Below the pieces are notes generated by a model. It saw only the letters and a program-made list of their open reading frames with translations, ran no database searches and had not been told where the DNA came from. Shown here one piece after another: positions 55,186 to 63,746 of a stretch of 64,000 nucleotides of DNA (position 1 is the first letter of the stretch; the number at the start of each line of letters is the position of its first letter). This DNA is from Breoghania sp037026715 (GTDB lineage: Bacteria > Pseudomonadota > Alphaproteobacteria > Rhizobiales > Stappiaceae), in contig NZ_JBANCG010000002.1 of the NCBI RefSeq assembly GCF_037026715.1, positions 558,001 through 622,000 on the forward strand, written 5' to 3'. Position numbers and translations under genes: made by a program.

Positions 55186-56070
55186 TTACTCCCAAAGCCA
55201 CGCCGCCCCGCGCACGCCGGAGGAATCGCCATGGCGTGCCTTGACGATCGGTGTCGACCAGGCATCGGCAAAGACGCGGGGCGCGATCAACTCGGGCAGG
55301 CACTCGTAGAGGCGATCGACATTCGATATGCCGCCGCCCAGCACGATTGTATCCGGGTCAAGGATATCGATCAGAACCGCGAGAGCGCGGGCGAGCCTGT
55401 CGGCGTAGCGCCGCATCGTGGCCTGTGCGGCGGGGGCGTCGGATGCCGCGATTTCCGCTGCCGTCATCCGCTCGCCGGTTGTCGCCAGATGATCGCGCTC
55501 CAATCCCGAACCGGAGACGAAGGTCTCGTTGCATCCCTTGCGTCCGCACCAGCAGGTTGGGCCGGGGTGTTCCTCGATGGTCATCCACGGCAGCGGCGTG
55601 TGGCCGAATTCGCCGGCCAGTCCCTGCCGGCCGTCGAGTGCCCGCCCGTCGATGGCGATCCCCGATCCGCAGCCAGTGCCGAGAATGAGCGCCAGCGTCA
55701 CGTGCGCCCCGGCCGCAGCCCCGTCGCGGGCTTCGGAGACGGCGAAACAGTTGGCATCGTTCTCGATGCGCACGACCCGTGAAAGCGCGGTTTCGAGATC
55801 ACGTTTCAGCGGCTTGCCATTGAGCCAGACGGAGTTTGCGTTTCGCACAAGGCCCGTTACCGGTGAAATGGAACCGGGAATGCCGACGCCGACGGTGGCC
55901 GGCCTGGCGGTTTCCGTCTCGATGCCCGCAACGAGATCGCGCGCCGCGTTGATGCAGCCGGTATAGTCGCCACGCGGCGTCGGTACGCGTCTGCGGATCA
56001 GCTCGGTGCCCGCGTCGTCGAGCGCGACGGCCTCGATCTTCGTGCCGCCCCAGTCCAGTCCGATCCGCAT
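55186..56070 (-). CDS. ROK-family sugar kinase (fructokinase/N-acetylhexosamine kinase-like)
   Basis: A 294-residue ROK kinase. It has the N-terminal ATP-phosphate loop IGLDWGGTKIEAVALD, catalytic Asp in RIENDANCFAVSEARDGAA, GTGCGSGIAIDG, the ROK zinc site GHTPLPW...CWCGRKGCNETF, and DIVLGGGIS-type DTIVLGGGISN near the end. It phosphorylates a hexose or aminosugar; which one is not evident. It is the last gene of a minus-strand group, starting two bases after the class II aldolase stop, which points to use of a sugar through a phosphorylated intermediate. Confidence 0.87.
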   Translation of the reverse strand: MRIGLDWGGTKIEAVALDDAGTELIRRRVPTPRGDYTGCINAARDLVAGIETETARPATVGVGIPGSISPVTGLVRNANSVWLNGKPLKRDLETALSRVVRIENDANCFAVSEARDGAAAGAHVTLALILGTGCGSGIAIDGRALDGRQGLAGEFGHTPLPWMTIEEHPGPTCWCGRKGCNETFVSGSGLERDHLATTGERMTAAEIAASDAPAAQATMRRYADRLARALAVLIDILDPDTIVLGGGISNVDRLYECLPELIAPRVFADAWSTPIVKARHGDSSGVRGAAWLWE

Positions 56071-56072
56071 CG

Positions 56073-56780
56073 TCAGGCCTTCTTGACCGGTGTTTCGAAG
56101 GCCGCATGCTCGCCCGGTGCAAGATCCTTCGGCTGCTTGCCGTAGGTCCTGAATTTCTTCATGACACGCGTCATCTCGGCATCATCGAGAATGACGACCG
56201 GCTTGTCGGTCGCCGCCGCCATCTGGGTCGCGAGGAAATACTGGTGGCAAAGCTCCTCCACCTCGCCGGCAAGCCACAACGCCTTTGAGAGCGTGGCGCC
56301 GAAGGCGATCTGGCCATGATTGGCGAGAAGGCAGGCGGAGCGCTCTTCAAGGGCCTTGATCATGTTGTGCGAAAGCTCAGCCGTACCGAAGGTGGCGTAG
56401 TCCGCGCATCTGAGCGTCGCCCCACCCGCGACCGCGATCATGTAGTGAAAGGGCGGTATGTCGAGGCGCAGGCAGGAGAGTGACGCTGCGTGGCTTGAGT
56501 GAACATGCACGATCGCGCCGGCTTCCGGCCGCGCCCGGTAGATATCGAGATGCATGCGCCATTCCGATGAGGGAAGCCAGTCGCCCTCGTAGGCGCCGTC
56601 AAGATCCATCGCCACGATCTGGTCCGGAGAAAGATCATCGTAGGGGATGCCCGAGGGCGTGACGAGAAAGCCCGTATCGGTGCGTGCCGACACGTTGCCG
56701 GACGTTCCCGTATTGAGCCCGGAGGCGTTCATCGCGCGGCAGGTGGCGATAATGGCGTTGCGCAGGTCTGTGTCGGACAT
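56073..56780 (-). CDS. class II aldolase/adducin-family protein (fuculose-phosphate aldolase-like)
   Basis: A 235-residue protein of the AraD/FucA family. The typical start is IIATCRAMNASGLNTGTSGNVSAR, followed by LVTPSGIPYDDLSPDQIVAMDLDG. Zinc ligands are in VHVHSSHAASLSCL, with a third His in CLLANHGQIAFG. Family members cleave or epimerise sugar phosphates such as L-fuculose-1-phosphate. The ATG at 56780 follows GAGAGGACC; upstream codons in frame are not family-like. Coupled to the ROK kinase gene. Confidence 0.87.
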   Translation of the reverse strand: MSDTDLRNAIIATCRAMNASGLNTGTSGNVSARTDTGFLVTPSGIPYDDLSPDQIVAMDLDGAYEGDWLPSSEWRMHLDIYRARPEAGAIVHVHSSHAASLSCLRLDIPPFHYMIAVAGGATLRCADYATFGTAELSHNMIKALEERSACLLANHGQIAFGATLSKALWLAGEVEELCHQYFLATQMAAATDKPVVILDDAEMTRVMKKFRTYGKQPKDLAPGEHAAFETPVKKA

Positions 56781-56830
56781 GGTCCTCTCTGGCGATCTTG
56801 TGGCGCGGGGCGTTGACTGGGCGGCGATCG

Positions 56831-57745
56831 TCATTCCGGCAGCGGGATGAACTCTTCCTCGTCGCCGGGAACGATATCGAACCTGTGCGACTTCCACTCC
56901 TCCTTCGCCTTGTCGATGCGCTCCTTGGAAGAGGAAACGAAGTTCCACCAGATGTAGCGCCGCCCGTCCATCGGTTCGCCGCCCAGCAACTGGAAGCGGG
57001 CGGGCGTGACCGCATTGACGCGCACGGCGTCGCCGGGGCGGAACACCAGCAACTGGCCGGGGCCGAACATCTCGCCGGAGATTTCGATCTCTCCGGAAAG
57101 CGTGTAAATCGCACGCTCCTCATAGCCGGCATCGATCGGCAATTGGGCGCCGGGTTCCAGCGAGACATCCGCATAGAAGGTGTCGGAATAGGTCGGCGTG
57201 GCGGCCTTCTCTCCGAAAAGCTCGCCGATGATGACCCGCACCCGCGTGCCGCCGTCGGAGAGAAACGGCAGGTCCGCCTTGCCGATATGGGTGAAGGCGG
57301 GAGCCACCTCTTCCCTGTCTTTCGGCAGCGCCACCCATGTCTGTATGCCGAACAGGCTGGAGCCGCTCGCGCGCACTTCGGGGGCCGTGCGCTCGGAATG
57401 AACGATGCCGCGTCCCGCCGTCATCCAGTTGACATCGCCCGGGCGGATCGCCTGCGCCGAGCCGAGGCTGTCGCGATGGAATATCTCGCCCTCGTAAAGA
57501 TAGGTGACGGTCGCAAGCCCGATATGGGGATGCGGGCGCACGTCGAGGCCGTGACCGGTGATGAACTCGGCCGGGCCCATCTGGTCGAAGAAAATGAAAG
57601 GGCCGACCATCCGCCGCCTGACGGACGGCAGCGCGCGCCGCACTTCGAAACCGCCGATGTCGCTGACACGCGGCACGACGATCGTTTCCACCTCATCGCA
57701 CGAACGTCCGTCGCCGGGGCGGGGGTCTTCTGGTCGCCTGGACAT
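56831..57745 (-). CDS. pirin-family protein
   Basis: A 304-residue bicupin. The N-terminal cupin has the pirin signature FIFFDQMGPAEF, GHGLDVRPHPHIGLATVTYLYEGEIFHRDSLGS and AGRGIVHSER with the iron-binding His residues; the C-terminal half contains the conserved FNPxxxW-like region FGIQTWVALP and a second cupin. Some pirins are quercetin dioxygenases, others bind regulators; the role here is open. The ATG at 57745 follows AGGAGG. It is first of a possible three-gene unit with the aldolase (50 bp) and ROK kinase. Confidence 0.9.
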   Translation of the reverse strand: MSRRPEDPRPGDGRSCDEVETIVVPRVSDIGGFEVRRALPSVRRRMVGPFIFFDQMGPAEFITGHGLDVRPHPHIGLATVTYLYEGEIFHRDSLGSAQAIRPGDVNWMTAGRGIVHSERTAPEVRASGSSLFGIQTWVALPKDREEVAPAFTHIGKADLPFLSDGGTRVRVIIGELFGEKAATPTYSDTFYADVSLEPGAQLPIDAGYEERAIYTLSGEIEISGEMFGPGQLLVFRPGDAVRVNAVTPARFQLLGGEPMDGRRYIWWNFVSSSKERIDKAKEEWKSHRFDIVPGDEEEFIPLPE

Positions 57746-58030
57746 GGATGCCTCCTTGGTCGAAGTCCTTACCTTACCCCTTTGTGCGCCCGACACACAG
57801 ACGATGTGGTGACACGTGCACACGCGAGGGCGGAGCCGTCGGAAGGCGAGGACACCGGCAGATGGCAGGCTTGCAAACGGGCCCCCGTTTCTGGAACAAT
57901 CGGCCCACCGGGCAGGCGATGCGGCATTAGGACGGTTCCGCATCGACGGCCGAGCGTTGCACCGGTCGTCGCTGAGCCATGATTGCGGGCTTTCTGCGGC
58001 GGCCGAGGGTTTGGGAGGACCCGCCGCTCG

Positions 58031-59143
58031 ATGGAGATGAGTTACAACATTCCGCTCGTGATCCTGTCGGTGGTCATCGCTGTTCAGGGAAGCTATGTCG
58101 GACTGCTTCTCGCCCGCTCGCTGGCGGATCGGGCGGGGGCGCAATGGAAGATCAGGCTCGGGGCGGCGGCGGTTTCGTTCGCGGTTTCCATATGGGCCAT
58201 GCACTTCATCGGCATGCTGGCGATCCGTCTGGACCTGCCCGTCGACTACGACGTGCTGTTGACGGTCGTCTCCGCGCTCATCGCCATGCTCGCCGTCGGG
58301 GCCGCGCTCTTTTTCGGCATGGTCATTCGGCCGGGAAGGCTGAGCCTCGGGCTCGGCGGGGCGATGATGGGCGGCGGTATTTCCGCCATGCACTACATCG
58401 GCATGAGCGCTCTGACCGGTGTCACCTGTCTCTACGATCCGGTCATGGTCGCCGCCTCCGTCGCCGTTGGCATGGGAGCATCGATGTTGGGGCTCTGGCT
58501 GCTTTTCGTCGGCGGTCGGGGGCAGGGGCTCGTGACATCCGCGCTGGTCTTGGGCGGCGCGATCTCCGGCATGCATTACACCGCAATGGCAGCCGCACGC
58601 TTTGAGCCGCTTGCCGCAGTCGTGCCGTTCACCGCTCCGGCGCTCACCAACGACATGCTTGCGATCATTGTCGCGGTCATCGCTTTCGCCATTTCCGCGA
58701 TCTTTTTTCTGACGCTGCTTCCAGACACGATCGACAGGGGCGCGGCGGCAGAGCGTGCCGGAACCGCCTCGCAGGTCGATTGGACGGGCGACACGTCTCA
58801 AGTCGACGGCGGTGCCGCGCGCATCCCTGTCACCAAGGATGGGCGGACAGTTTTGCTCGCGCCCGCAGACGTCTACGCGGTTCGGGCGGATGCGCATTAT
58901 TCGATCGTGTTCGACGGAGAGCGAACGTATTTCTGTTCGCTCTCAATCTCGCAGATCGAGGCCCGCGTGGGCCCGGCGGGGCTCGTGCGCGTCCACCGCA
59001 GCCATCTGGTCAATCTGGACCATGCGGCCGCGCTCAGCCGGCGCGGCGAACAGGGCGTCCTCGAACTCGACGGCGATACGCCCTATCGCGTGCCGGTCAG
59101 CCGGACCCGGTTGAAGACCCTGAGGACAGCGCTCGGCGTCTGA
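58031..59143 (+). CDS. MHYT-LytTR membrane sensor-regulator (CoxC/CoxH-like)
   Basis: A 370-residue protein. The N-terminal seven-helix MHYT domain carries AMHFIGM, AMHYIGM and GMHYTAM, the repeats whose Met/His residues are proposed to bind copper and sense a diatomic gas or redox state. The C-terminal part is a LytTR DNA-binding domain (LLAPADVYAVRADAHYSIVFDGERTYFC; VRVHRSHLVNLDHAAALS; YRVPVSRTRLKTL). The same fusion occurs in CoxC and CoxH of the CO-oxidation cluster of Oligotropha carboxidovorans, but no cox genes are present here. ATG 58031 follows GGGAGGA at about 12 bases; an ATG two codons later is possible. Confidence 0.9.
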   Translation: MEMSYNIPLVILSVVIAVQGSYVGLLLARSLADRAGAQWKIRLGAAAVSFAVSIWAMHFIGMLAIRLDLPVDYDVLLTVVSALIAMLAVGAALFFGMVIRPGRLSLGLGGAMMGGGISAMHYIGMSALTGVTCLYDPVMVAASVAVGMGASMLGLWLLFVGGRGQGLVTSALVLGGAISGMHYTAMAAARFEPLAAVVPFTAPALTNDMLAIIVAVIAFAISAIFFLTLLPDTIDRGAAAERAGTASQVDWTGDTSQVDGGAARIPVTKDGRTVLLAPADVYAVRADAHYSIVFDGERTYFCSLSISQIEARVGPAGLVRVHRSHLVNLDHAAALSRRGEQGVLELDGDTPYRVPVSRTRLKTLRTALGV

Positions 59144-59180
59144 CGACGGCGAGCCGGCGCCAGGGACATCCGTCCGCGAT

Positions 59181-60152
59181 CTAGCTCTTTTTCCCGAACC
59201 TGGCCTTGAGTTCCTCGCACTTGTCGGGACGCTCCGCCTTGGGCGTGAACCAGAGATAGTCGTAAACCCCCGGGGCCGGCAGGTAATCGGCCGGATCGCT
59301 CTGGCCTTGCTCGGCCTCAACCATCGCGACGATCCGAATGGAGGCTTCGGGCGCACGGGCCCGCAGGTACCACGGTACGGCCATGTCTCCACGCACGTGC
59401 CCCCGGCCCGCGATCAGAACCGCTCCATCGGCCGTCGCATTTGCAATCAGTCCGTCGGCAAACGAAGCGTCGCGGGCGCGCTGCACCGGAACCATCGCCT
59501 CCACCGCCGGCTCCGGCAGCAGCCCGCAATGGCCGTCGCGCAGGTCCTGTTTCAGCGTTTCCTGTCCGGCTGCGGGCAGCGGCGTTTCCAGCCCCCAGCT
59601 TTCCGCGATGCCCTTGCCGAGCGCTCCGAGCCCCTCCTTCCGGAAGCGCTTCACCGTTTCGCGCGAAAGATCGCCCGGCGCCATGGGCAGGCCGGCCGCC
59701 AGCGCCGCATCGGCGATCGGCTGGTACATCGCCCAGTCCGGCCAGCCACGCTCCTTCCATTTCAGCGCCTTCCCCATTGCCGAAGCGTTTTTGGGGGTAC
59801 CGGCCAGGTAGCTCTTGAGGGCGCCGGCCTCGTCTGCGGAAATCATCTCGAAGACAACCGCCGGTTTGCGTCCAGCCTCGGTGAGGGCGGAAACGATCCA
59901 GGCCTGGCGCAGGTGGTGGTCGGCATTGTCATGGGTCTCGCCGGCCAGCACGAAGCGGGCGGATGCGATGTCGCCGGCTAGCGCCTCTGGGGTGACGAAT
60001 GCCTGCTTGCCGACAGACCAGATCTTGCCAACCAGCGGGTTGTCGCGATTGAGCGTCGATTGCCAGGCCTCGGGAAGAGGCGGGGTCGCAAGCGCTGGAC
60101 TTGAGAGAGCGAGGCTGAGGGCGGCTGCGGCGGCGAAGCGGACACGAGTCAT
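59181..60152 (-). CDS. ChaN-like exported haem-binding/uptake family protein
   Basis: A 323-residue exported protein of the ChaN (DUF399, Tiki-like) family. It has a signal peptide (FAAAAALSLALSSPALA), the conserved FVLAGETHDNADHHLRQAWIV with its His/Glu cluster, VVFEMISADEAG, RDGHCGLLPEP and LIAGRGHVRGDMAVPWYL. Campylobacter ChaN binds haem; the fold also occurs in TIKI proteases, so a metal-dependent role is possible. The signal peptide lacks a clear lipobox. The start was placed at ATG 60152, right after GGAGGAACCAG. Single gene. Confidence 0.85.
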   Translation of the reverse strand: MTRVRFAAAAALSLALSSPALATPPLPEAWQSTLNRDNPLVGKIWSVGKQAFVTPEALAGDIASARFVLAGETHDNADHHLRQAWIVSALTEAGRKPAVVFEMISADEAGALKSYLAGTPKNASAMGKALKWKERGWPDWAMYQPIADAALAAGLPMAPGDLSRETVKRFRKEGLGALGKGIAESWGLETPLPAAGQETLKQDLRDGHCGLLPEPAVEAMVPVQRARDASFADGLIANATADGAVLIAGRGHVRGDMAVPWYLRARAPEASIRIVAMVEAEQGQSDPADYLPAPGVYDYLWFTPKAERPDKCEELKARFGKKS

Positions 60153-60234
60153 CTGGTTCCTCCAACAGGGAGAAGACATATAGGATACTCCGCCAGAGCG
60201 CGCATAGACCGGGAGTGCCGGTCGCTTTCCGTTT

Positions 60235-60804
60235 CTATCCCTTGTTCGCAAGATCGTCGAAAAGCCGTTGGACGAAACCCCGCCAGCGACTTTCTTCCAG
60301 GGGTTGGTCGTAGAGAATGCGGTAGATGATCGGCGCGACCACCTGATCGAGAACATCGTCGACGTTCGGAAAGGCCTCGCCCCGGTCGCGGGCGCGTGCG
60401 GCGAGAAGGTCCAGCTGCGCGCGCGTGATCGAACAGCACGCGGAGGCCTTGCCGCGCTCGCCCTGGCTGACGAGCACATCCTGAATCATCTTGCGGCCGG
60501 GTTCCGAAGCCATTTCCTCCGCATATTGTTCGCTCCAGGCTTCCAGGTCGGTGCGCGCGCTGCCGGTATCTTTCGGTGGACTGTCCGGCCGCAGGCGCTG
60601 AAGCGCAACATCGGCGAACAACTCCCTGAGGTCTCCCCAGCGCCGATAGATTGTGGAGGGGGTCACCCCCGCTTCTTCGGCAATCGCCGGAATCGTCAGC
60701 GCCTCGCGCGGCATCGCCTGTTGCAGCTTTTCCACGGCGGCATGAACGCTCGCCTGAACCCGGGCGCTTCGTCCGCCCGGGCGTGTCTGTGTCTTTGCCG
60801 TCAT
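60235..60804 (-). CDS. TetR/AcrR-family repressor, divergent from MFS transporter
   Basis: A 189-residue TetR protein. The helix-turn-helix (LTIPAIAEEAGVTPSTIYRRWGDLRELFADVALQRL) is of the TetR type with a C-terminal regulatory domain (VAPIIYRILYDQPLEESRWRGFVQRLFDDL). The ATG at 60804 follows GAGAAAAGACGC. It is divergent from an MFS transporter gene, and a perfect palindrome and a degenerate second copy lie between the two, the classic repressor/efflux arrangement. The likely ligand is a transported toxic compound. Confidence 0.87.
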   Translation of the reverse strand: MTAKTQTRPGGRSARVQASVHAAVEKLQQAMPREALTIPAIAEEAGVTPSTIYRRWGDLRELFADVALQRLRPDSPPKDTGSARTDLEAWSEQYAEEMASEPGRKMIQDVLVSQGERGKASACCSITRAQLDLLAARARDRGEAFPNVDDVLDQVVAPIIYRILYDQPLEESRWRGFVQRLFDDLANKG

Positions 60805-60878
60805 GCGTCTTTTCTCGTCTGTCCGCTTTGCTTGCGCCCGCACTCCGTTGCGCACGAACGCGCATGTCGGAATTCACT

Positions 60879-60897
60879 AAAGCAAATTATTTGCTTT
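60879..60897. promoter_or_regulatory. perfect TetR-type operator
   Basis: AAAGCAAAT-T-ATTTGCTTT is a perfect 19-bp palindrome in the 152-bp region between the divergent TetR and MFS genes, a likely repressor operator for both promoters. Confidence 0.75.
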
Positions 60898-60923
60898 TAT
60901 GTGATGGAGGGGGTATCTCTATC

Positions 60924-60940
60924 GCAACAAATTAGCTTTA
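60924..60940. promoter_or_regulatory. second, imperfect operator copy
   Basis: GCAACAAATTAGCTTTA, read on the opposite strand as TAAAGCTAATTTGTTGC, repeats the AAAGC-AATT-TTG core of the perfect palindrome. It lies 17 bp before the MFS ATG, where a bound repressor would block transcription or translation initiation. Confidence 0.5.
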
Positions 60941-60956
60941 AGTGAGCCCAAGCATC

Positions 60957-62171
60957 ATGTCCAGTTCTCTCTCCGGGGGCACCGGTCGGTCTGCGGTCCC
61001 CGGCCCCTTCCTGTTTTATGCGGGAACCTTCGCCACCTTCATGGCCGCCTCGGCCGCTCCGACCCCGCTCTACCGGCTCTACCAGCAAATGTGGGGCATT
61101 TCTCCGGTGATGATCACTTTCGTGTTTGCCGTTTATGCCTTCGCGCTGCTGGCTGCCTTGCTGGTCGGCGGATCGCTTTCCGATCATGTCGGGCGCAGGC
61201 CGGTCATCTTTGTCGGTCTGGTGCTGCAGATCGTCGCCATGGTCCTGTTCCTGCAGGCCGAAAGCGGTCCTGCGCTGCTTGCGGCGAGGTTGATGCAGGG
61301 GATTGCCACTGGTGTGTCCACCACGTCGCTCGGCGCGGCGGTGGTGGATGCGGACAGCGAACGGGGGCCGGTGGTCAACAGCCTGTCGCCGTTGGGCGGC
61401 ATGGGGGCGGGAGCACTCATCTCGGGCGCCCTCGTGACCTTTGCTCCGGCGCCAAGCCATCTGGTTTACGCCGTGATCCTCATCCTGACCGTGCTCCAGG
61501 CCGCCATGATCTGGCGCATGCCGGAAACGGTCCGTCGCAGGCCCGGCGCGCTTGCCGCGCTCGATCCGCGCGTCACCATTCCCGCCTCCGCCCGCCGCGC
61601 CTTCGTGCTTTTGTCTCCGATCAATCTGTCGATCTGGATGCTGGGCGGCTTTTTTCTCTCCCTCATCCCCTCCGTTGTCGCGCGGACAACCGGCATCGCC
61701 TCGCCTTTCCTCGGAGGCATCGTGGTGGCATCGCTGATGTTCTCCGGTGGTGTCGCGGTCTTCGCATTGCGCACGCGCAGGCCGGCTGCGGCCATGACCT
61801 TTGGAACGACGGCCGTCGTCGCGGGCCTCGTGGCGCTGACAGTCGGCGTCATCACGGGTCAAATTGTCCTGCTCGCGATCGGCTCGGTCGTGACGGGGCT
61901 TGGGTGGGGCGCGTGCTTTACCGGCCTGATGCGGCTGCTGCTGCCGCTGGCGCGCTCTGATGAGCGGGCGGAATTGCTCGCCGTCTATTACATCGAATCC
62001 TATCTGGCGCTGAGCGTGCCAGCGATCGGTGCGGGCTTTCTCGCCACGTCGATCGGCCTTGCCGCGACAACCCTCGTCTTCGGCGCGTTCGTGTTGATGC
62101 TGAACGTAGGGGGCTACATCCTCCTTCGGGCCACGGGGCTTGCGAGCGGCCGAACGATCATGGCGGCCTGA
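60957..62171 (+). CDS. MFS-type efflux transporter
   Basis: Major facilitator of about 404 residues with 12 predicted helices. The loop after helix 2 carries the MFS motif GGSLSDHVGRRPV. Other hallmarks are helix 4-5 ARLMQGIATGVSTTSLGAAVVD and a Ser/Pro-Leu-Gly-rich SLSPLGGMGAGALISG. It should export a small toxic molecule by proton antiport; the substrate is unknown. ATG 60957 was chosen over an in-frame GTG at 60942. Regulation by the divergent TetR protein is supported by the two operator-like sites. Confidence 0.88.
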   Translation: MSSSLSGGTGRSAVPGPFLFYAGTFATFMAASAAPTPLYRLYQQMWGISPVMITFVFAVYAFALLAALLVGGSLSDHVGRRPVIFVGLVLQIVAMVLFLQAESGPALLAARLMQGIATGVSTTSLGAAVVDADSERGPVVNSLSPLGGMGAGALISGALVTFAPAPSHLVYAVILILTVLQAAMIWRMPETVRRRPGALAALDPRVTIPASARRAFVLLSPINLSIWMLGGFFLSLIPSVVARTTGIASPFLGGIVVASLMFSGGVAVFALRTRRPAAAMTFGTTAVVAGLVALTVGVITGQIVLLAIGSVVTGLGWGACFTGLMRLLLPLARSDERAELLAVYYIESYLALSVPAIGAGFLATSIGLAATTLVFGAFVLMLNVGGYILLRATGLASGRTIMAA

Positions 62172-62196
62172 AAGGGCAAGCGGCACATGACAAGAA

Positions 62197-62220
62197 AAAG
62201 GGGGCCGCTTGGCCCCCTTT
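62197..62220. terminator. bidirectional intrinsic terminator
   Basis: AAAGGGGGCC and GGCCCCCTTT pair perfectly around GCTT. A-rich sequence on the left and T-rich on the right let it end both the MFS transcript and the convergent mmsA transcript. Confidence 0.85.
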
Positions 62221-62246
62221 CCGTAAACAATTGTGCGTTCCCGCCT

Positions 62247-63746
62247 TCACCCCATCGTGGGGATGGAGAACTCCGCACCTTCCTTGGTGCCGGACGGCCA
62301 GCGTGACGTCACGGTCTTGGTGCGGGTGTAGAACTTGAAGGCATCGGGGCCGTGCTGGTTGAGGTCGCCGAAGCCAGACCGCTTCCAGCCGCCGAATGTG
62401 TGATAGGCCAGCGGCACCGGGATCGGCACGTTGACGCCCACCATGCCGATGTTGATGCGGGCGCAGAAGTCGCGTGCGGTGTCGCCGTCGCGCGTAAAGA
62501 TGGCGACGCCGTTGCCGTATTCGTGGCTCATCGGCAGATCGATGGCTTCCTCGTAGGTCTTGGCGCGCACCACGGAGAGGACGGGGCCGAAGATTTCGGT
62601 CTTGTAGATGTCCATGTCCTTGGTGACGTTGTCGAACAGGCAGCCGCCGATGAAATTGCCGTTCTCGTAGCCCTGCAGCTTGAAATCGCGCCCGTCCACG
62701 GCAAGCGTCGCGCCTTCCTCGACCCCGCGGTCGACGAGCCCCCTGACGCGGGCATAGGCCTCCTTCGTCACCAGCGGTCCGAAATCGACGTCGTCGCCGG
62801 CAGTATAGGGGCCGATCTTGAGGTTCTCGACCCGGGGAATGAGCTTTTCCATCAGGAGGTTGGCGGCTGCCTCGCCGACGGGAACGGCGACGGACACGGC
62901 CATGCAGCGCTCACCGGCGGCCCCGTAGCCCGCGCCCACCAGCGCGTCGACAGCCTGATCCATGTCCGCGTCCGGCATGATCAGCATGTGGTTCTTGGCG
63001 CCGCCGAAGCACTGAACGCGCTTGCCCGAAGCGCAGCCGCGCGAATAGACGTAATGAGCGATTGCGGTGGAGCCGACGAAGCCCACCGCCTGGACGATGT
63101 CGTCATCCAGAATGGCGTCCACGGCTTCCTTGTCGCCGTTGACCACGTTGAGAATGCCTTCCGGCGCGCCGGCTTCCAGCATCAGCTCCGCCAGCATCAG
63201 CGGTACGGACGGGTCACGCTCCGACGGCTTCAGGACGAAGGCGTTGCCCGCGGCGATCGCCGGGCAGAACTTCCACATCGGGATCATCGCCGGGAAGTTG
63301 AACGGCGTGATGCCGGCGACCACGCCCAGCGGCTGGCGCATCGAATACATGTCGATGCCGGGGCCCGCGCCTTCGGAATACTCGCCCTTCATCAGGTGCG
63401 GCGCGCCGATGCAGAATTCGGCGACTTCCAGCCCGCGAATGACGTCGCCCTTGGCATCGGGAATGGTCTTGCCGTGCTCCTTCGACAGTGCTTCGGCGAG
63501 CTTGTCCATGTCGCGGTGAAGAAGATCGACGAACTTCATCAGCACGCGGGCGCGGCGCTGCGGGTTGGTCGCGGCCCAGGCGGGCTGGGCGGCTGCTGCG
63601 TTTTCCACGGCCGCGCGAACTTCGGCCGCGCTCGCCAGTGCTACCTTGGCCTGAACCTCGCCGGTAGCGGGATTGAAAACGTCGGCGGTGCGCCCTGACG
63701 TGCCAGCGACGTGCTTGCCGCCTATGAAATGACCGATCTCGCGCAT
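62247..63746 (-). CDS. mmsA: CoA-acylating methylmalonate-semialdehyde dehydrogenase
   Basis: NAD- and CoA-dependent aldehyde dehydrogenase of 499 residues that converts methylmalonate semialdehyde to propionyl-CoA in valine (and, in IolA form, malonate semialdehyde in inositol) breakdown. Typical family segments are FIGGKHVAGTSGRTADVFNP, ITPFNFPAMIPMWKFCPAIAAGN, FGGAKNHMLIMPDADMD, the catalytic Cys in GAAGERCMAVSVAVPVG, NGVAIFTRDGD and GWKRSGFGDLNQHG. The ATG follows GGGAGGCTCTTC. No neighbouring valine genes are visible within the window. Confidence 0.95.
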   Translation of the reverse strand: MREIGHFIGGKHVAGTSGRTADVFNPATGEVQAKVALASAAEVRAAVENAAAAQPAWAATNPQRRARVLMKFVDLLHRDMDKLAEALSKEHGKTIPDAKGDVIRGLEVAEFCIGAPHLMKGEYSEGAGPGIDMYSMRQPLGVVAGITPFNFPAMIPMWKFCPAIAAGNAFVLKPSERDPSVPLMLAELMLEAGAPEGILNVVNGDKEAVDAILDDDIVQAVGFVGSTAIAHYVYSRGCASGKRVQCFGGAKNHMLIMPDADMDQAVDALVGAGYGAAGERCMAVSVAVPVGEAAANLLMEKLIPRVENLKIGPYTAGDDVDFGPLVTKEAYARVRGLVDRGVEEGATLAVDGRDFKLQGYENGNFIGGCLFDNVTKDMDIYKTEIFGPVLSVVRAKTYEEAIDLPMSHEYGNGVAIFTRDGDTARDFCARINIGMVGVNVPIPVPLAYHTFGGWKRSGFGDLNQHGPDAFKFYTRTKTVTSRWPSGTKEGAEFSIPTMG

